64,000 nucleotides of DNA from Sphingopyxis terrae subsp. terrae NBRC 15098 (GTDB lineage Bacteria > Pseudomonadota > Alphaproteobacteria > Sphingomonadales > Sphingomonadaceae), in the NCBI RefSeq assembly GCF_001610975.1, contig NZ_CP013342.1, positions 1,674,001-1,738,000 on the forward strand, written 5' to 3'. The translations under genes were made by a program, and so were the position numbers. Numbering within the stretch: the first letter of the stretch is position 1; each line of letters begins with the position of its first letter. Of the stretch, positions 18,271 through 27,586 are shown one piece after another. A model generated the notes under the pieces. It was not told the DNA's origin and made no database searches. It saw only the letters and a list, made by a program, of their open reading frames with translations.

Positions 18271-19017
18271 ATGACAGCACCCATTCAGACGCTCACCGAA
18301 AAGGAAAAGGAGACGCTGCGCCTGCTTGTCGATGGGCATGATGCAAAATCGATGGCGCGGCAACTGGGGCTTTCGGTGCATACGATCAACGAACGGCTGC
18401 GCGATGCCCGCCGCAAGATGGCGGTGTCGAGCAGCCGCGAGGCGGCGCGCAAGCTGCGCGCGATAGAACATCGCCCCCCCGAAAAAATTGCGGACAAGCC
18501 TTTGGGGGAAGCCCCAGCAGCGGCCGGCGTGAGAGATGGTGCTCCACATGCCGGAAAGCGCCGCTCGGTGCGGCTGCTCGGCCTGGTAGCTGGAGCTATT
18601 CTCATGTCGCTTGCCCTTGCTTTACTCGCCTTTTCCTCGGCGACCGGAACCGGCGGTCCGCCCGCCGCGGCGCCGCCTGCTGCGCCGACCGAAAGCGCGG
18701 CCGCCGACGCGGCGCGCGCCTGGCTTGCGCTGGTTGAAAAGGGCGACTGGAAGGCAAGCTGGGAGGCGACCGGACAGTCGTTCAAGGCGCTCAACACCGT
18801 CGAAGCCTGGGCCAATGCGGGACGGCAGGTGCAGGGGCCACTCGGGGCTGCAAGATCGCGCGTCCTGATTGGCGACGAATATGTCCCCGCGCCGCCCGAA
18901 GGCTATCGCATGGTCAAATTCCGTACCGATTATACGAACAGGGCGGGCGTGATCGAAACGCTTTCGCTGGTGCGCGAAGGCGATACGTGGCGGGTCGTCG
19001 GCGTAACGGTGGACTGA
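18271..19017 (+). CDS. LuxR-type HTH, single TM helix and DUF4019 domain protein
   Basis: This 248-residue protein joins a DNA-binding module to a membrane anchor and an outer domain. Residues 6-66 are a LuxR/GerE helix-turn-helix (LTEKEKETLRLLVDGHDAKS, then LGLSVHTINERLRDARRKM). A linker leads to one membrane helix at about 101-123 (LLGLVAGAILMSLALALLAF). Residues 145-248 form the DUF4019 domain, ending MVKFRTDYTNRAG...GDTWRVVGVTVD. The layout is that of a one-component membrane-bound regulator sensing a periplasmic signal, as in ToxR or CadC but with a different HTH. Targets and signal are unknown. The start at 18271 follows a GGCAGG sequence. Confidence 0.82.
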   Translation: MTAPIQTLTEKEKETLRLLVDGHDAKSMARQLGLSVHTINERLRDARRKMAVSSSREAARKLRAIEHRPPEKIADKPLGEAPAAAGVRDGAPHAGKRRSVRLLGLVAGAILMSLALALLAFSSATGTGGPPAAAPPAAPTESAAADAARAWLALVEKGDWKASWEATGQSFKALNTVEAWANAGRQVQGPLGAARSRVLIGDEYVPAPPEGYRMVKFRTDYTNRAGVIETLSLVREGDTWRVVGVTVD

Positions 19018-19079
19018 AGCGAGGAACAAGGCCCTCTCCCCATGAAAAGGGGGGGGGTCTTGAGCCAGGGCGCGCGCGC

Positions 19080-19802
19080 TCAATACATATGCTGTCCGCC
19101 GTTGATCGACATCGTCGATCCGGTGACGAAGCCTGCGTCCTCGCTGCACAGAAAGGCAACCCCGCGGGCGATTTCTTCGGCGTGGCCGAGACGCCCCACA
19201 GGAATTTTCGCGACGATCTTTTCAAGGACCGGGGCGGGGACGGCGGCGACCATATCGGTGTCGATATAGCCGGGCGCGATCGCGTTGACGGTCACGCCCT
19301 TCTTGGCGCCTTCCTGCGCCAGCGCCTTGGTAAAGCCGTGGATGCCCGATTTGGCGGCGGCATAGTTGACCTGGCCATATTGGCCCGCCTGGCCGTTGAT
19401 CGACCCGATGTTTACGATGCGGCCCCAGCCGCGTTCGACCATGCCGCCGAAGGTCGCCTTGGCCATGTTGAAACAGCCGCCCAGATTGATGCGCATGACG
19501 TCGTTCCAGTCGTCGAAGGTCATGCGCGCCAGCGTGCCGTCGCGGGTGATCCCTGCGTTGTTGACGACGATGTCGATCGGGCCGAGGTCGGCGGCAACCT
19601 GCGCGCAGCCGTCGAGGCAGGCCTGATGGTCGCCGACGTCCCAGCGATAGGCGGGGATGCCGGTGCGATCGGTGAAGGCGCGCGCTTTTTCGTCATTGCC
19701 TGCATAATTGGCGGCGACGCGCACGCCCATATCCTTCAGCGCCAGCGAAATGGCCTCGCCGATGCCGCGGCTGCCGCCGGTGACGATTGCTACGCGTGTC
19801 AT
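19080..19802 (-). CDS. phaB: Acetoacetyl-CoA reductase
   Basis: This 240-residue short-chain dehydrogenase has the NADP-binding TGGSRGIGE, the NNAGITRDG loop and the catalytic YAAAKSG. The family-specific C-terminus reads PVGRLGHAEEIARGVAFLCS...GSTMSINGGQHMY, which is characteristic of PhaB/PhbB. It makes (R)-3-hydroxybutyryl-CoA for polyhydroxybutyrate. No phaC or phaA gene is in the window. GGGAGAG lies before the ATG at 19802; the longer frame to 19865 adds an unrelated stretch. Confidence 0.93.
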   Translation of the reverse strand: MTRVAIVTGGSRGIGEAISLALKDMGVRVAANYAGNDEKARAFTDRTGIPAYRWDVGDHQACLDGCAQVAADLGPIDIVVNNAGITRDGTLARMTFDDWNDVMRINLGGCFNMAKATFGGMVERGWGRIVNIGSINGQAGQYGQVNYAAAKSGIHGFTKALAQEGAKKGVTVNAIAPGYIDTDMVAAVPAPVLEKIVAKIPVGRLGHAEEIARGVAFLCSEDAGFVTGSTMSINGGQHMY

Positions 19803-19908
19803 GAATTCGCTCTCCCACACAATCTTGCTTTGTTGTTGATTAGGGCGCGCGTGAAGCGGCCGCAAGTTGACCGAAACGTCAATCGCGCGGCTTTGCGGGG
19901 AAAGTTTT

Positions 19909-21501
19909 TCAGTTTCCGGTCAGCGCCTTCAGCGCCGCAAAATTTCCGACGGCAAGATCGGCCTTGCGGATCGCGAGGATCAGGCTGGCGCCCTGCGCGG
20001 GCGCGATGCCGGTCAAGGCGCTTGCGGGCAATTCGACGAGCATCGCGTCGCGCTCCTCGTCGAAGCCGGGTGCATAGTGGCGCGGCGGCCCGCCTACGAG
20101 AGGCGCGTCGGCGGCGGCGAGTGCGGCCCAGACGGGTTCGAAGAGCGCCCGGGCCGGGGCCGAAAGCGTATCGGGGTCGGCGCACCAGCGATGGCGCGCA
20201 TGATCGAAAAGCAGCGCGCGATAGTCGCTGACCCACAGCTCGGCATCCGGATGGTGGCGCGTCAGCGGCAAAGTGATTGTTTCGGTGCGGTCCTCGCCGC
20301 TTTCGGCGTCGCCTTCGACCACCACCCGCGACCAGTGGATCGCGTGCAGCGCGGTCATCACCGCAGTCGCGTCCGAGGCCGAAAAGCCCGCCTGCCCCGC
20401 GCTTTCGTCGATGATCGCCAATATCTCGCGCGCTCGCTCGGCCGCGTCGCGGTTGGTTGCAGCGGCATCGGCCAGCGCCTCGGTCAGCTCGTCGCTCGCG
20501 TCGGGCGGCGGCGCAGTGCCGGTTTCAAGGGTGGGCAGGCGCGCCGCGAGCAGCGCCGCCAGCCCGGTCATCGTCGGCCAGTCGAACGGATGAAAGGCAG
20601 GATCGGCAAGATCATAGCCAGTGGCCGCGAAAAAGGCGTCGGCGGCGTCCGCCCCGGCCAGCGTGCCGGGCGCATCTGCGCCGCGGACGTCGACCGCCCA
20701 TTCGGGAAAGGCCCGCACCGCGAGCCGGTGCAGCGCTTCGTCCTCGAGCCCGGCGGGACGGAAATAGGCGCGGCCGACGGGCTTGGGTGCCGCGCGTGGC
20801 GGTCCCACCTCGGGCAGATGGAGCGCCGTCGCCGCGCCCGTTTCGGGATGGACGAAAAAGGCGAGTGCGCCGGTGCGCGGGCCCAGCCCGTCCCAGAGTC
20901 CGGCAGGCAAATCGGCACAGGCGATCTGGGCGATAAAGTCGGCATCGGTGCCCTCGATCCGCGGCCACGGCATCGCGCCTGGCAGACGCGGGCGTCCGCC
21001 GACCCAGTTGCGCGTCAGAATGGCGTCGCGCGGCGGGATTTGCGCGACCAGTCGCGCCTGGCTGGCAGGCACGGCGTGACCAGCTGCGGGATTGTCCATG
21101 ATGGGCAATGGCTCGGATGCGCCGTGCGCCTGCGCCTCGACGGCCTGAACCTGCGCCGCCAGCATCTCTTCGATCGGTTCGGGCGGCAAGGCGTCTGAGG
21201 GCGTGTCGGTTTCGGCGGCTATTGGAGCGACCTCGGTCGGCGGTTCGTCTTCGGGCAACGGGTCATAGACCGGTTGGGCGCGCAGCCGCGCGAGGCGCGC
21301 GGGCGCGATTTCGACGGGTTCGATTTCGGGCTCGGCGCGGCGCGGCAGCCGCGGCATGCGCATTGCGCGCGGCATTCTGGGGGCCTTGGGCAGCGTAACC
21401 TGGGGGCGGGGGCGGCGTATCCACCAGACGATGGCGACCGCGATCAAAAAGGCCAGGGTCAGGCCGGCGAGCGTCATGGCTGCCCGGTCGAGTTCGCTCA
21501 T
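19909..21501 (-). CDS. DUF1963 (YwqG-like) protein with N-terminal membrane helix
   Basis: This 530-residue protein begins with a membrane helix (TLAGLTLAFLIAVAIVWWI, about 10-28) and an Arg/Pro-rich linker up to about residue 140. The DUF1963/YwqG region follows: NWVGGRPRLPGAMPWPRIEGTDADFIAQIACADLP and GALAFFVHPETG. The C-terminal part HHYAPGFDEERDAMLVELP...-like segments (around RHYAPGFDEERD) continue the domain. YwqG proteins have no established biochemical role. The membrane tether would place the domain on the inner face of the membrane. It stands alone, with the GC-rich coding style of its neighbours. Confidence 0.72.
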   Translation of the reverse strand: MSELDRAAMTLAGLTLAFLIAVAIVWWIRRPRPQVTLPKAPRMPRAMRMPRLPRRAEPEIEPVEIAPARLARLRAQPVYDPLPEDEPPTEVAPIAAETDTPSDALPPEPIEEMLAAQVQAVEAQAHGASEPLPIMDNPAAGHAVPASQARLVAQIPPRDAILTRNWVGGRPRLPGAMPWPRIEGTDADFIAQIACADLPAGLWDGLGPRTGALAFFVHPETGAATALHLPEVGPPRAAPKPVGRAYFRPAGLEDEALHRLAVRAFPEWAVDVRGADAPGTLAGADAADAFFAATGYDLADPAFHPFDWPTMTGLAALLAARLPTLETGTAPPPDASDELTEALADAAATNRDAAERAREILAIIDESAGQAGFSASDATAVMTALHAIHWSRVVVEGDAESGEDRTETITLPLTRHHPDAELWVSDYRALLFDHARHRWCADPDTLSAPARALFEPVWAALAAADAPLVGGPPRHYAPGFDEERDAMLVELPASALTGIAPAQGASLILAIRKADLAVGNFAALKALTGN

Positions 21502-21597
21502 CGCATGTCTCCGCGCGGGTGCCGGCGCAATATACCGGAAGCCGCTGGATACAGAGCTTAAGACGCAGAGTTAAACAGGAGGTAAGCGCCCGCTATT

Positions 21598-22596
21598 TCA
21601 ATGCCATCCGGCGAGTTCACGCCGCACCAGCACCTCGAGCATAGCCATTCCTGGCGGGGTGTCGTTGAGGCAGGTCAGATAGGCGAAGTCGCGCCCGCCC
21701 GCCGCCTCGAACTGCTCCTTGCCGCGGATCGCGAGCTCTTCGAGCGTTTCGAGGCAATCGGCCGAAAAACCCGGTGCGAAAATCGCCACGCGGCGCCCCT
21801 CGCGGCCGAGCCGTTCGAGCAGCGCGTCGGTTGCGGGTTCGAGCCACTTGGCGCGTCCGAAACGCGACTGGAAGGCAATCTCGACCGGCCGTCCGATCGC
21901 TTCGGACAGCAACCGCGCGCTCTTCACGCACTGGCAATGATAGGGGTCGCCCAGATGCAGCGTCCGTTCGGGCATGCCGTGAAAACTGGCGACGAGCGTA
22001 TCGGGCGCGAAATCGAGCGCGGCGATCCCCGCCTCGACCGACGCGGCAAGTGCCGCGATATAGGCGGAATCGTCGTGATAGGGCGGCAGGAAACGCAGCG
22101 CGGGTTGCCAGCGCAAGCGCGCAAGATGCGCGCCGACCGCATCGACCACCGTCGCCGTCGTCGCGGCGCAATATTGCGGATACAGCGGGGCAATCAGGAT
22201 GCGGCGGCACCCTTCGCCGACAAGTTCGTCGATCGCGCCGCCGATTGCCGGAGCGCCATAGCGCATCGCCCAGGATACGCGGACATCGTCGCCCAGCGCC
22301 GCCTGTAACGCTCCGGCCTGGCGCCGGGTGATCGCGGCGAGCGGCGAGCCTTCGTCGGTCCACACCTGCGCGTAGGCGTGCGCCGACTTTTTCGGGCGCG
22401 TGTTGAGGATGATGCCGCGCAGGATCGGCTGCCACAGCAGCGGCGGGATTTCGACGACGCGCGGGTCGGACAGGAACTCGCGCAGATAGCGGCGTACCGG
22501 ACCTGGTTCGGGAGCGTCGGGGGTGCCGAGGTTGACGAGCAGCACGCCGATGCGCGGCGCGGGTACCGCGGGATGGGAAAGGGGGCGTTCGATCAT
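21598..22596 (-). CDS. hemH: Ferrochelatase
   Basis: This 332-residue enzyme inserts ferrous iron into protoporphyrin IX, the last step of protoheme synthesis. Family landmarks are VLLVNLGTPDAP at the N-terminus, YLREFLSDPRVVE, the active-site VASFHGMPERTLHLGDPYHCQC with the conserved His, and EPATDALLERLG. The C-terminal signature FAPGFSADCLETLEEL holds the conserved Glu. The gene starts inside the stop codon of the molybdopterin dehydrogenase gene (ATGA overlap), which forces the start choice and implies co-transcription. Confidence 0.95.
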   Translation of the reverse strand: MIERPLSHPAVPAPRIGVLLVNLGTPDAPEPGPVRRYLREFLSDPRVVEIPPLLWQPILRGIILNTRPKKSAHAYAQVWTDEGSPLAAITRRQAGALQAALGDDVRVSWAMRYGAPAIGGAIDELVGEGCRRILIAPLYPQYCAATTATVVDAVGAHLARLRWQPALRFLPPYHDDSAYIAALAASVEAGIAALDFAPDTLVASFHGMPERTLHLGDPYHCQCVKSARLLSEAIGRPVEIAFQSRFGRAKWLEPATDALLERLGREGRRVAIFAPGFSADCLETLEELAIRGKEQFEAAGGRDFAYLTCLNDTPPGMAMLEVLVRRELAGWH

Positions 22597-24881
22597 AGCG
22601 GATCGGGCGATAGCGGAAGGCGGCGGATTCGGCGACCGGTTGCGGCGAACATTGCATTGGCGATCGCCGGCGCGACGACGGGCACGCCGATTTCGCCGAC
22701 GCCGCCGGGATCGCGGTCGCTGTCGATAAATTCGACGACGATCTGCGGCACTTGCGACAGGCGGGGCAGGCCAAGCTGGCCGAGCTTGCGGGCGGTCGCG
22801 ACGCCGCCGTCATAATCGGTCGTCGCGCCGACCGCGGCGGCGAGACCGAAGACGAGCCCGCCCTCGATCTGCTGGCGTGCGATCGCCGGATTGACGAGCC
22901 GCCCGGCGTCAACGACGGCGACGAGCTGTTCGACCTGCAGACCCCGGTCGCTGGGCCGCGCGCTGGCGACGAGCGCGATGTGGCTGCCGCGCATCGAATG
23001 GCAGGCAAGGCCCTGCGCCGTGCCCGAAAGCCCGCCTTCCCATCCGGCGAGGCTGGTCGCAGTGAGCAGGCAGCGGGCGAGGAGCGGCGCCTGTCCAAGC
23101 ATCGCCATCCGGTACGAGAGCGCGTCCGATCCGGCGCGTGCCGCCATTTCGTCGATGAAACATTCTGTGAAGAAGGCGGTGTAGCTGTCGGCGTTGCCGC
23201 GCCAGCGCGCGGTCGGCAGGCCTATGTCGGCGGGGCAATGATCGACCGCGAAATGGCGGAAGTTATAGGATCCGCCCGCGCCCTCGACCGCTGCGGCATC
23301 GGGCGTTCCCGCCGCCTCGCGCTGCGCGACGTCAGCCGGGGCTCCGTCGAACAGCCGCGCGCGGAATTCATGGTTGGTCGATGGCACCGCGATCCGCGCG
23401 ACGAGCGCGTCGATCCCGCCAGCGGCGTCGAGCGTCGCATAGATTTTGGCGCGTGCCGGCGCGCGCGGAATGTCACGCATGATTTCTTCGGCGCGCGACC
23501 AGGCGAGCTGCACCGGGCGCTTGATCTGCGTCGCGATGATCGCCGCCTGCACCGCGACGCTGTGATCGAGACAGGCGTCGAACGATCCGCCCGCCATCAT
23601 CGGGAACAGTGTCACCTTGCCCGGCGGCAAACCGACTGCCCGCGCGACCGCGTCGCGGCACTGGGCGGGCGCCTGTGTCGCAACCCACAGGCGCAGCCGG
23701 TCGCCGTCGGGAGCGGCGGTTGCGGTGCGCGTCTCGATCGGTGCATGAAGCGCGGGCGCGACGGCGTAATGCGCCGCAACCTTGGTGCGCCCCTCCATCG
23801 CCTCGGCGACGTCGCCTTTTTTGGCGATGCGATAGCCATCAGCCTTGAGCGCTGCCTTCAGCGCCTGGTCGATTCCGGCGCTCGAAATCGGCGGACCGGT
23901 GGTTTCGAACTGCGGTGCGAAGCGGTCGAGCGCGCGATTCGCGGCCCACCAGTTGCGCGCGACGGTTGCAATCCAGCGGTCGTGGAGGACGATGTCGAGC
24001 AGGCCGGGTGACGCCATCCCCGCCTTGCGGTCGATGCTCTTGAGCCGGGTGGCGCCGAACGGTCCCTGGCGGATCGCGGCGAAAACCATGTCGGGAAGGC
24101 GGATGTCGCCGGCGAAATTGGCCGACCCGTCTACCTTTGCCGGCAGGTCGAGCCGCGTCAGTTCCTTGCCGTAGAGCGGGTCATTGTTGTTGGCGCGATA
24201 GACGGGTTCCACCGGAGGATCGAGCGTTGCGGCCACCGCCGCGACGTCGCCGAAGCGCAGCTTGCGGTTCTTCCAGGTGATGAAGCCATCCTGCGTGTCG
24301 CAATCCTGCCAGTCGGCGTCCCACCGCTTCGCTGCCGCCATCATAAGCAGCGTGCGGGCCTGCGCCGCGGCGTCGCGGCACGGCCCCTCGAACATGCGGA
24401 TCGACGAGCTGTTGGCGGTCAGCATCACCGCATGGCGCACCGCCCATTCGCGTCGGACCCAGCTGCGCACATCGGCGACGACATCGGGCACCAGCGCGCG
24501 CGGCATGAAGGTGGCGCTATCCTCGTCGACGAGCAGTGTGTTGGTGTAGAGCGGGCTGATCGGCGCGGTTTCGACGGCGATGGTGCGCCAGTCGGCGCCG
24601 AGCTCGTCGGCAATGATCTGCGGCAGCAGCGTGGTGACGCCCTGCCCCATTTCGCATTGCGGCACGACGACGGCGATATGCCCGTCGTCGCCGATCTTCA
24701 GAAAGGCGTTGAAGATATGTTCGTCGGGCGCAGCGGTCAGATTGGGCGCATAATGACGCGGCCAGAGTGACCAGGCCAGCGCAAGGCCGCCCGCAGCGGT
24801 GGCGCCGACGAGCAGCGACCGGCGGCTGACATGCGGCAGGCGCGAATTCTTTGTCCCCACTTTGTCCCGAATGCCGGTCAT
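22593..24881 (-). CDS. Molybdopterin-binding dehydrogenase large subunit, Tat-exported (IorB-like)
   Basis: This 762-residue protein belongs to the xanthine-dehydrogenase family, in the single-subunit class resembling isoquinoline 1-oxidoreductase beta and aldehyde dehydrogenase large subunits. A twin-arginine signal SRRSLLVGATAAGGLALAW lies at about 20-40. The cofactor-binding regions include CEMGQGVTTLLPQIIADELG, YTNTLLVDEDSA and the late VEFIDSDRDPGGVGEIGVP, where the Glu would be catalytic. The [2Fe-2S] small subunit normally paired with it is not adjacent. The start at 24881 precedes the Tat signal; the frame to 25199 is shadow sequence of the upstream gene. Substrate unknown. Confidence 0.88.
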   Translation of the reverse strand: MTGIRDKVGTKNSRLPHVSRRSLLVGATAAGGLALAWSLWPRHYAPNLTAAPDEHIFNAFLKIGDDGHIAVVVPQCEMGQGVTTLLPQIIADELGADWRTIAVETAPISPLYTNTLLVDEDSATFMPRALVPDVVADVRSWVRREWAVRHAVMLTANSSSIRMFEGPCRDAAAQARTLLMMAAAKRWDADWQDCDTQDGFITWKNRKLRFGDVAAVAATLDPPVEPVYRANNNDPLYGKELTRLDLPAKVDGSANFAGDIRLPDMVFAAIRQGPFGATRLKSIDRKAGMASPGLLDIVLHDRWIATVARNWWAANRALDRFAPQFETTGPPISSAGIDQALKAALKADGYRIAKKGDVAEAMEGRTKVAAHYAVAPALHAPIETRTATAAPDGDRLRLWVATQAPAQCRDAVARAVGLPPGKVTLFPMMAGGSFDACLDHSVAVQAAIIATQIKRPVQLAWSRAEEIMRDIPRAPARAKIYATLDAAGGIDALVARIAVPSTNHEFRARLFDGAPADVAQREAAGTPDAAAVEGAGGSYNFRHFAVDHCPADIGLPTARWRGNADSYTAFFTECFIDEMAARAGSDALSYRMAMLGQAPLLARCLLTATSLAGWEGGLSGTAQGLACHSMRGSHIALVASARPSDRGLQVEQLVAVVDAGRLVNPAIARQQIEGGLVFGLAAAVGATTDYDGGVATARKLGQLGLPRLSQVPQIVVEFIDSDRDPGGVGEIGVPVVAPAIANAMFAATGRRIRRLPLSPDPL

Positions 24882-24933
24882 CCCCGCTGCTGATAATCGC
24901 GGCGAGTCGGCGACGCAAAGCCTTTCGTAGGGG

Positions 24934-25359
24934 CTAGCGCAGCAAGCCCAGCCGCGGAATCTCGATCTTGGGGCAGCGGTCCATGACGACGACCAGGCCG
25001 GCCTTGTCGGCGCGCCGCGCGGCGGCTTCGTCGATGACGCCGAGTTGCATCCACACCGCTTTCGCCCCGTGGACGATCGCATCGTCGACGGCAGCGCCCG
25101 CGTCGGCGCTGTTGCGGAAGATATCGACGATCTCCGCCGCCGGCTCGACATCGGCGAGCGTCGCGACCACCGGCGCACCGTGGATCGTCTTGCCGGCATG
25201 GCCGGGATTGACCGCGATCACATCGTGGCCCTGCGCGGCCAGGAAGGCGAGCACGCCGTTCGAGGGGCGTGCGGGATTAGGCGAGGCGCCGACGATGGCG
25301 ATGCGGCGCGGCCTTGCGAGCAGGGCGCGAATTTCAGCCTCGTCGTTGATCGCCATCAT
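24934..25359 (-). CDS. CoA-binding domain protein (YccU-like)
   Basis: This 141-residue protein is a stand-alone CoA_binding Rossmann domain: RRIAIVGASPNPARPSNGVL at the N-terminus, then DVIAVNPGHAGKTIHGAPVV and KAVWMQLGVIDEAAARRA. It resembles the succinyl-CoA synthetase alpha subunit N-domain. YccU-type proteins bind CoA but have no agreed function. The ATG at 25359 overlaps the Mrp/ApbC stop codon (ATGA), so translation is coupled with that gene. Confidence 0.9.
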   Translation of the reverse strand: MMAINDEAEIRALLARPRRIAIVGASPNPARPSNGVLAFLAAQGHDVIAVNPGHAGKTIHGAPVVATLADVEPAAEIVDIFRNSADAGAAVDDAIVHGAKAVWMQLGVIDEAAARRADKAGLVVVMDRCPKIEIPRLGLLR

Positions 25360-26333
25360 ATGCCCTTTCGCGCCGCGAGCCACGCCGCGACCTTTGCGGC
25401 TATCGCGTGGAACGGCTCGCCCAGCGGATCGGTTCCGGCCGCGGGCGGGACGCCGCCGTCGCTCGCGAGGCGGATGCCCATCGACAGCGGCACGCGGCCG
25501 AGAAAATCGAGCTCCATTTCCTTCGCCGCGGTCTCGGCACCGCCGCTTCCGAACGGGTCGCTGACCTCACCGCAATGCGGGCAGGCATAGCCGGCCATAT
25601 TCTCGACGACGCCGATGATCGGCACTTCGGCCTGCTCGAACAGCGACACGGCGCGCGCTGCGTCCATCAGCGCCAGATCCTGCGGCGTCGAGACGACGAC
25701 CGCGCCGGTGGGCTTGTGCTTCTGGATCATCGTGAGCTGGACGTCGCCGGTGCCGGGGGGCAGGTCGACGACGAGCGTATCGATATCGCCCCAACTTGCG
25801 TCGATCAGCTGTTCGAGCGCGCGGCCCGCCATCGGGCCGCGCCAGGCGATGGCCTGACCCGGCGCGGCGATGTGGCCGGTCGACAGCATCGGAACGCCAT
25901 AGGCGCTCTGCACCGGCGAGAGCTTGGATCCGCGCGCTTCGGGCTTCACGCCCTCGCTGTCCATCAGGCGCGGCTGCGACGGACCGTAGATGTCGGCATC
26001 AACCAGTCCGACCTTCACTCCGGTGCGGCGCAGCGCGACGGCAAGATTGGCGGCGAGCGTCGATTTGCCGACCCCGCCCTTGCCGCTGCCCACCGCGATG
26101 ATCGTCATCGCCTTGCGCTCGGCGGTCATGGCAACGCGGACGCTGGTAACGCCGGCACGGGCGAGCAGGCCCGCGCGGAGCTTTTCCTCGAGCGGCTTGC
26201 GCTCGTCTTCGGCGAGCCCGGTGACATCGAGCACGATCGCGAGCGTGCCCTGATCGTCGAGATAGCGAAGCCCCGACGTGCGGCCGCCGGTCAGATCGGT
26301 GGCGAGACTGGCAAGGATGGCGATATCGGTCAT
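25356..26333 (-). CDS. apbC: Iron-sulfur cluster carrier ATPase (Mrp/ApbC)
   Basis: This 325-residue protein joins an N-terminal MIP18/FeS-assembly domain (about 1-80) to a ParA/MinD-type NTPase with deviant Walker A GSGKGGVGKST. Other family marks are DADIYGPSQPRL, LVVDLPPGTGDVQLT and the cluster-binding CPHC (in MAGYACPHCGEVSDPFG). ApbC binds and transfers 4Fe-4S clusters to apo-proteins. It is divergent from hflK, separated by 92 bases that must hold both promoters. Confidence 0.93.
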   Translation of the reverse strand: MTDIAILASLATDLTGGRTSGLRYLDDQGTLAIVLDVTGLAEDERKPLEEKLRAGLLARAGVTSVRVAMTAERKAMTIIAVGSGKGGVGKSTLAANLAVALRRTGVKVGLVDADIYGPSQPRLMDSEGVKPEARGSKLSPVQSAYGVPMLSTGHIAAPGQAIAWRGPMAGRALEQLIDASWGDIDTLVVDLPPGTGDVQLTMIQKHKPTGAVVVSTPQDLALMDAARAVSLFEQAEVPIIGVVENMAGYACPHCGEVSDPFGSGGAETAAKEMELDFLGRVPLSMGIRLASDGGVPPAAGTDPLGEPFHAIAAKVAAWLAARKGI

Positions 26334-26425
26334 GTCCGCGGCAGATAGGGATAAGCGGGGCGATTGCCACCCATTTTCGCCTGGCCCCCCTGTTAATCGC
26401 GCGCGCCGCCCTTATAAAAGCATTC

Positions 26426-27586
26426 ATGAGCAACAAAAGTGATGGCAGCATGGGAGGCCGCGCCCCGCAGGGAGTGCGGCAATTTTTCCATCAGATTGCG
26501 CTGATGGCGAACAGTCCGTGGGGCAATGGCCCGAAGGATAACGGCGATGGCGATGACCGGTCGGGTCCGCGCAATCCCTGGGTGACGCCCGATCCCGCCG
26601 ACGGACTGCGCGGGCGCAAGCCGCGCGGCCCCTCCGCACTCGACGAACTTCTGCGCAAGGGGCGCGGCGGCTTTGGCGGCGGCGGTTCGGGTGGCGGCGG
26701 CGGCAATCTGCAGATGCCCGAATCGGCGCGGCTGTGGAAATGGGGCGTTGGCGCGCTTGTCGCCGTGTGGTTCCTGTTTTCGTCCTTCCACATCATACCG
26801 CCCGAAAAGGAAGGCGTCGTTACCCGGCTCGGCAGCTATTCGCGTACCGTCGGACCCGGCGTGAAATTCACCTGGCCGGCGCCGATCGAGCGCATCCGCA
26901 TGGAAGACGTGCGCGCGATCCGCACGATGCAGGTCGGCTCGCCCAATGCAAGCGACGAAAATTTCGTCCTCACCCGCGACCAGAGCATCGTCGATCTGGC
27001 CTATGAAGTGCGCTGGTCGATCCGCGACCCCGAACTCTACATCTTCCAGCTCGCCGATCCCGACGGCACCATCCGCGAGGTCGCCGAAAGCGCGATGCGC
27101 GCGACGGTCGCCAATTTCGACCTGGTGCAGGCGATCGGTCCCGGCCGGGTCGAGATCGAGACGCAGGTTCAGCAGCGCATGCAGGCCCTGCTCGATCAGT
27201 ATCGCGCCGGCGTGACAATCCAGGGCATCGCGATTCGCCAGGCCGATCCGCCGAAGCAGGTAGACGAGGCGTTCAAGGAAGTGACCGCGGCGCGGCAGGA
27301 ACGCGAGTCGTCGATCAACCTGGCGCGTGCTTATGAACAGCAGGTGCTCGAACGCGCACGCGGTGACACCGCGGCGTTCGACAAGATTTACGAACAATAT
27401 AAGCTGGCGCCGGGCGTGACCCGCAAGCGGCTATATTATGAAACGATGGAGAATGTTTTGTCGAACGTCGACAAGACGATTGTCGAGGCGCGCGGCGTCA
27501 CCCCCTATCTGCCGCTGAGCGAAGTTCAGCGGCGCTCGCGCGCGGCGTCCGACGCCGCGTCCGATGCGGCGAAGGGAGGCCAGTGA
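26426..27586 (+). CDS. hflK: FtsH protease modulator HflK
   Basis: This 386-residue SPFH/prohibitin-family protein has a soluble Gly-rich N-terminus (GGFGGGGSGGGGG), one membrane helix (GVGALVAVWFLFSSF, about 106-120), then the SPFH domain. EGVVTRLGSYSRTVGPGVKF and YEVRWSIRDPELYIFQ are diagnostic of HflK. With HflC it forms the periplasmic-facing cage around FtsH and limits breakdown of membrane proteins. No strong ribosome-binding site is visible before the ATG. It overlaps hflC (TGATG), and the Do protease gene follows. Confidence 0.95.
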   Translation: MSNKSDGSMGGRAPQGVRQFFHQIALMANSPWGNGPKDNGDGDDRSGPRNPWVTPDPADGLRGRKPRGPSALDELLRKGRGGFGGGGSGGGGGNLQMPESARLWKWGVGALVAVWFLFSSFHIIPPEKEGVVTRLGSYSRTVGPGVKFTWPAPIERIRMEDVRAIRTMQVGSPNASDENFVLTRDQSIVDLAYEVRWSIRDPELYIFQLADPDGTIREVAESAMRATVANFDLVQAIGPGRVEIETQVQQRMQALLDQYRAGVTIQGIAIRQADPPKQVDEAFKEVTAARQERESSINLARAYEQQVLERARGDTAAFDKIYEQYKLAPGVTRKRLYYETMENVLSNVDKTIVEARGVTPYLPLSEVQRRSRAASDAASDAAKGGQ

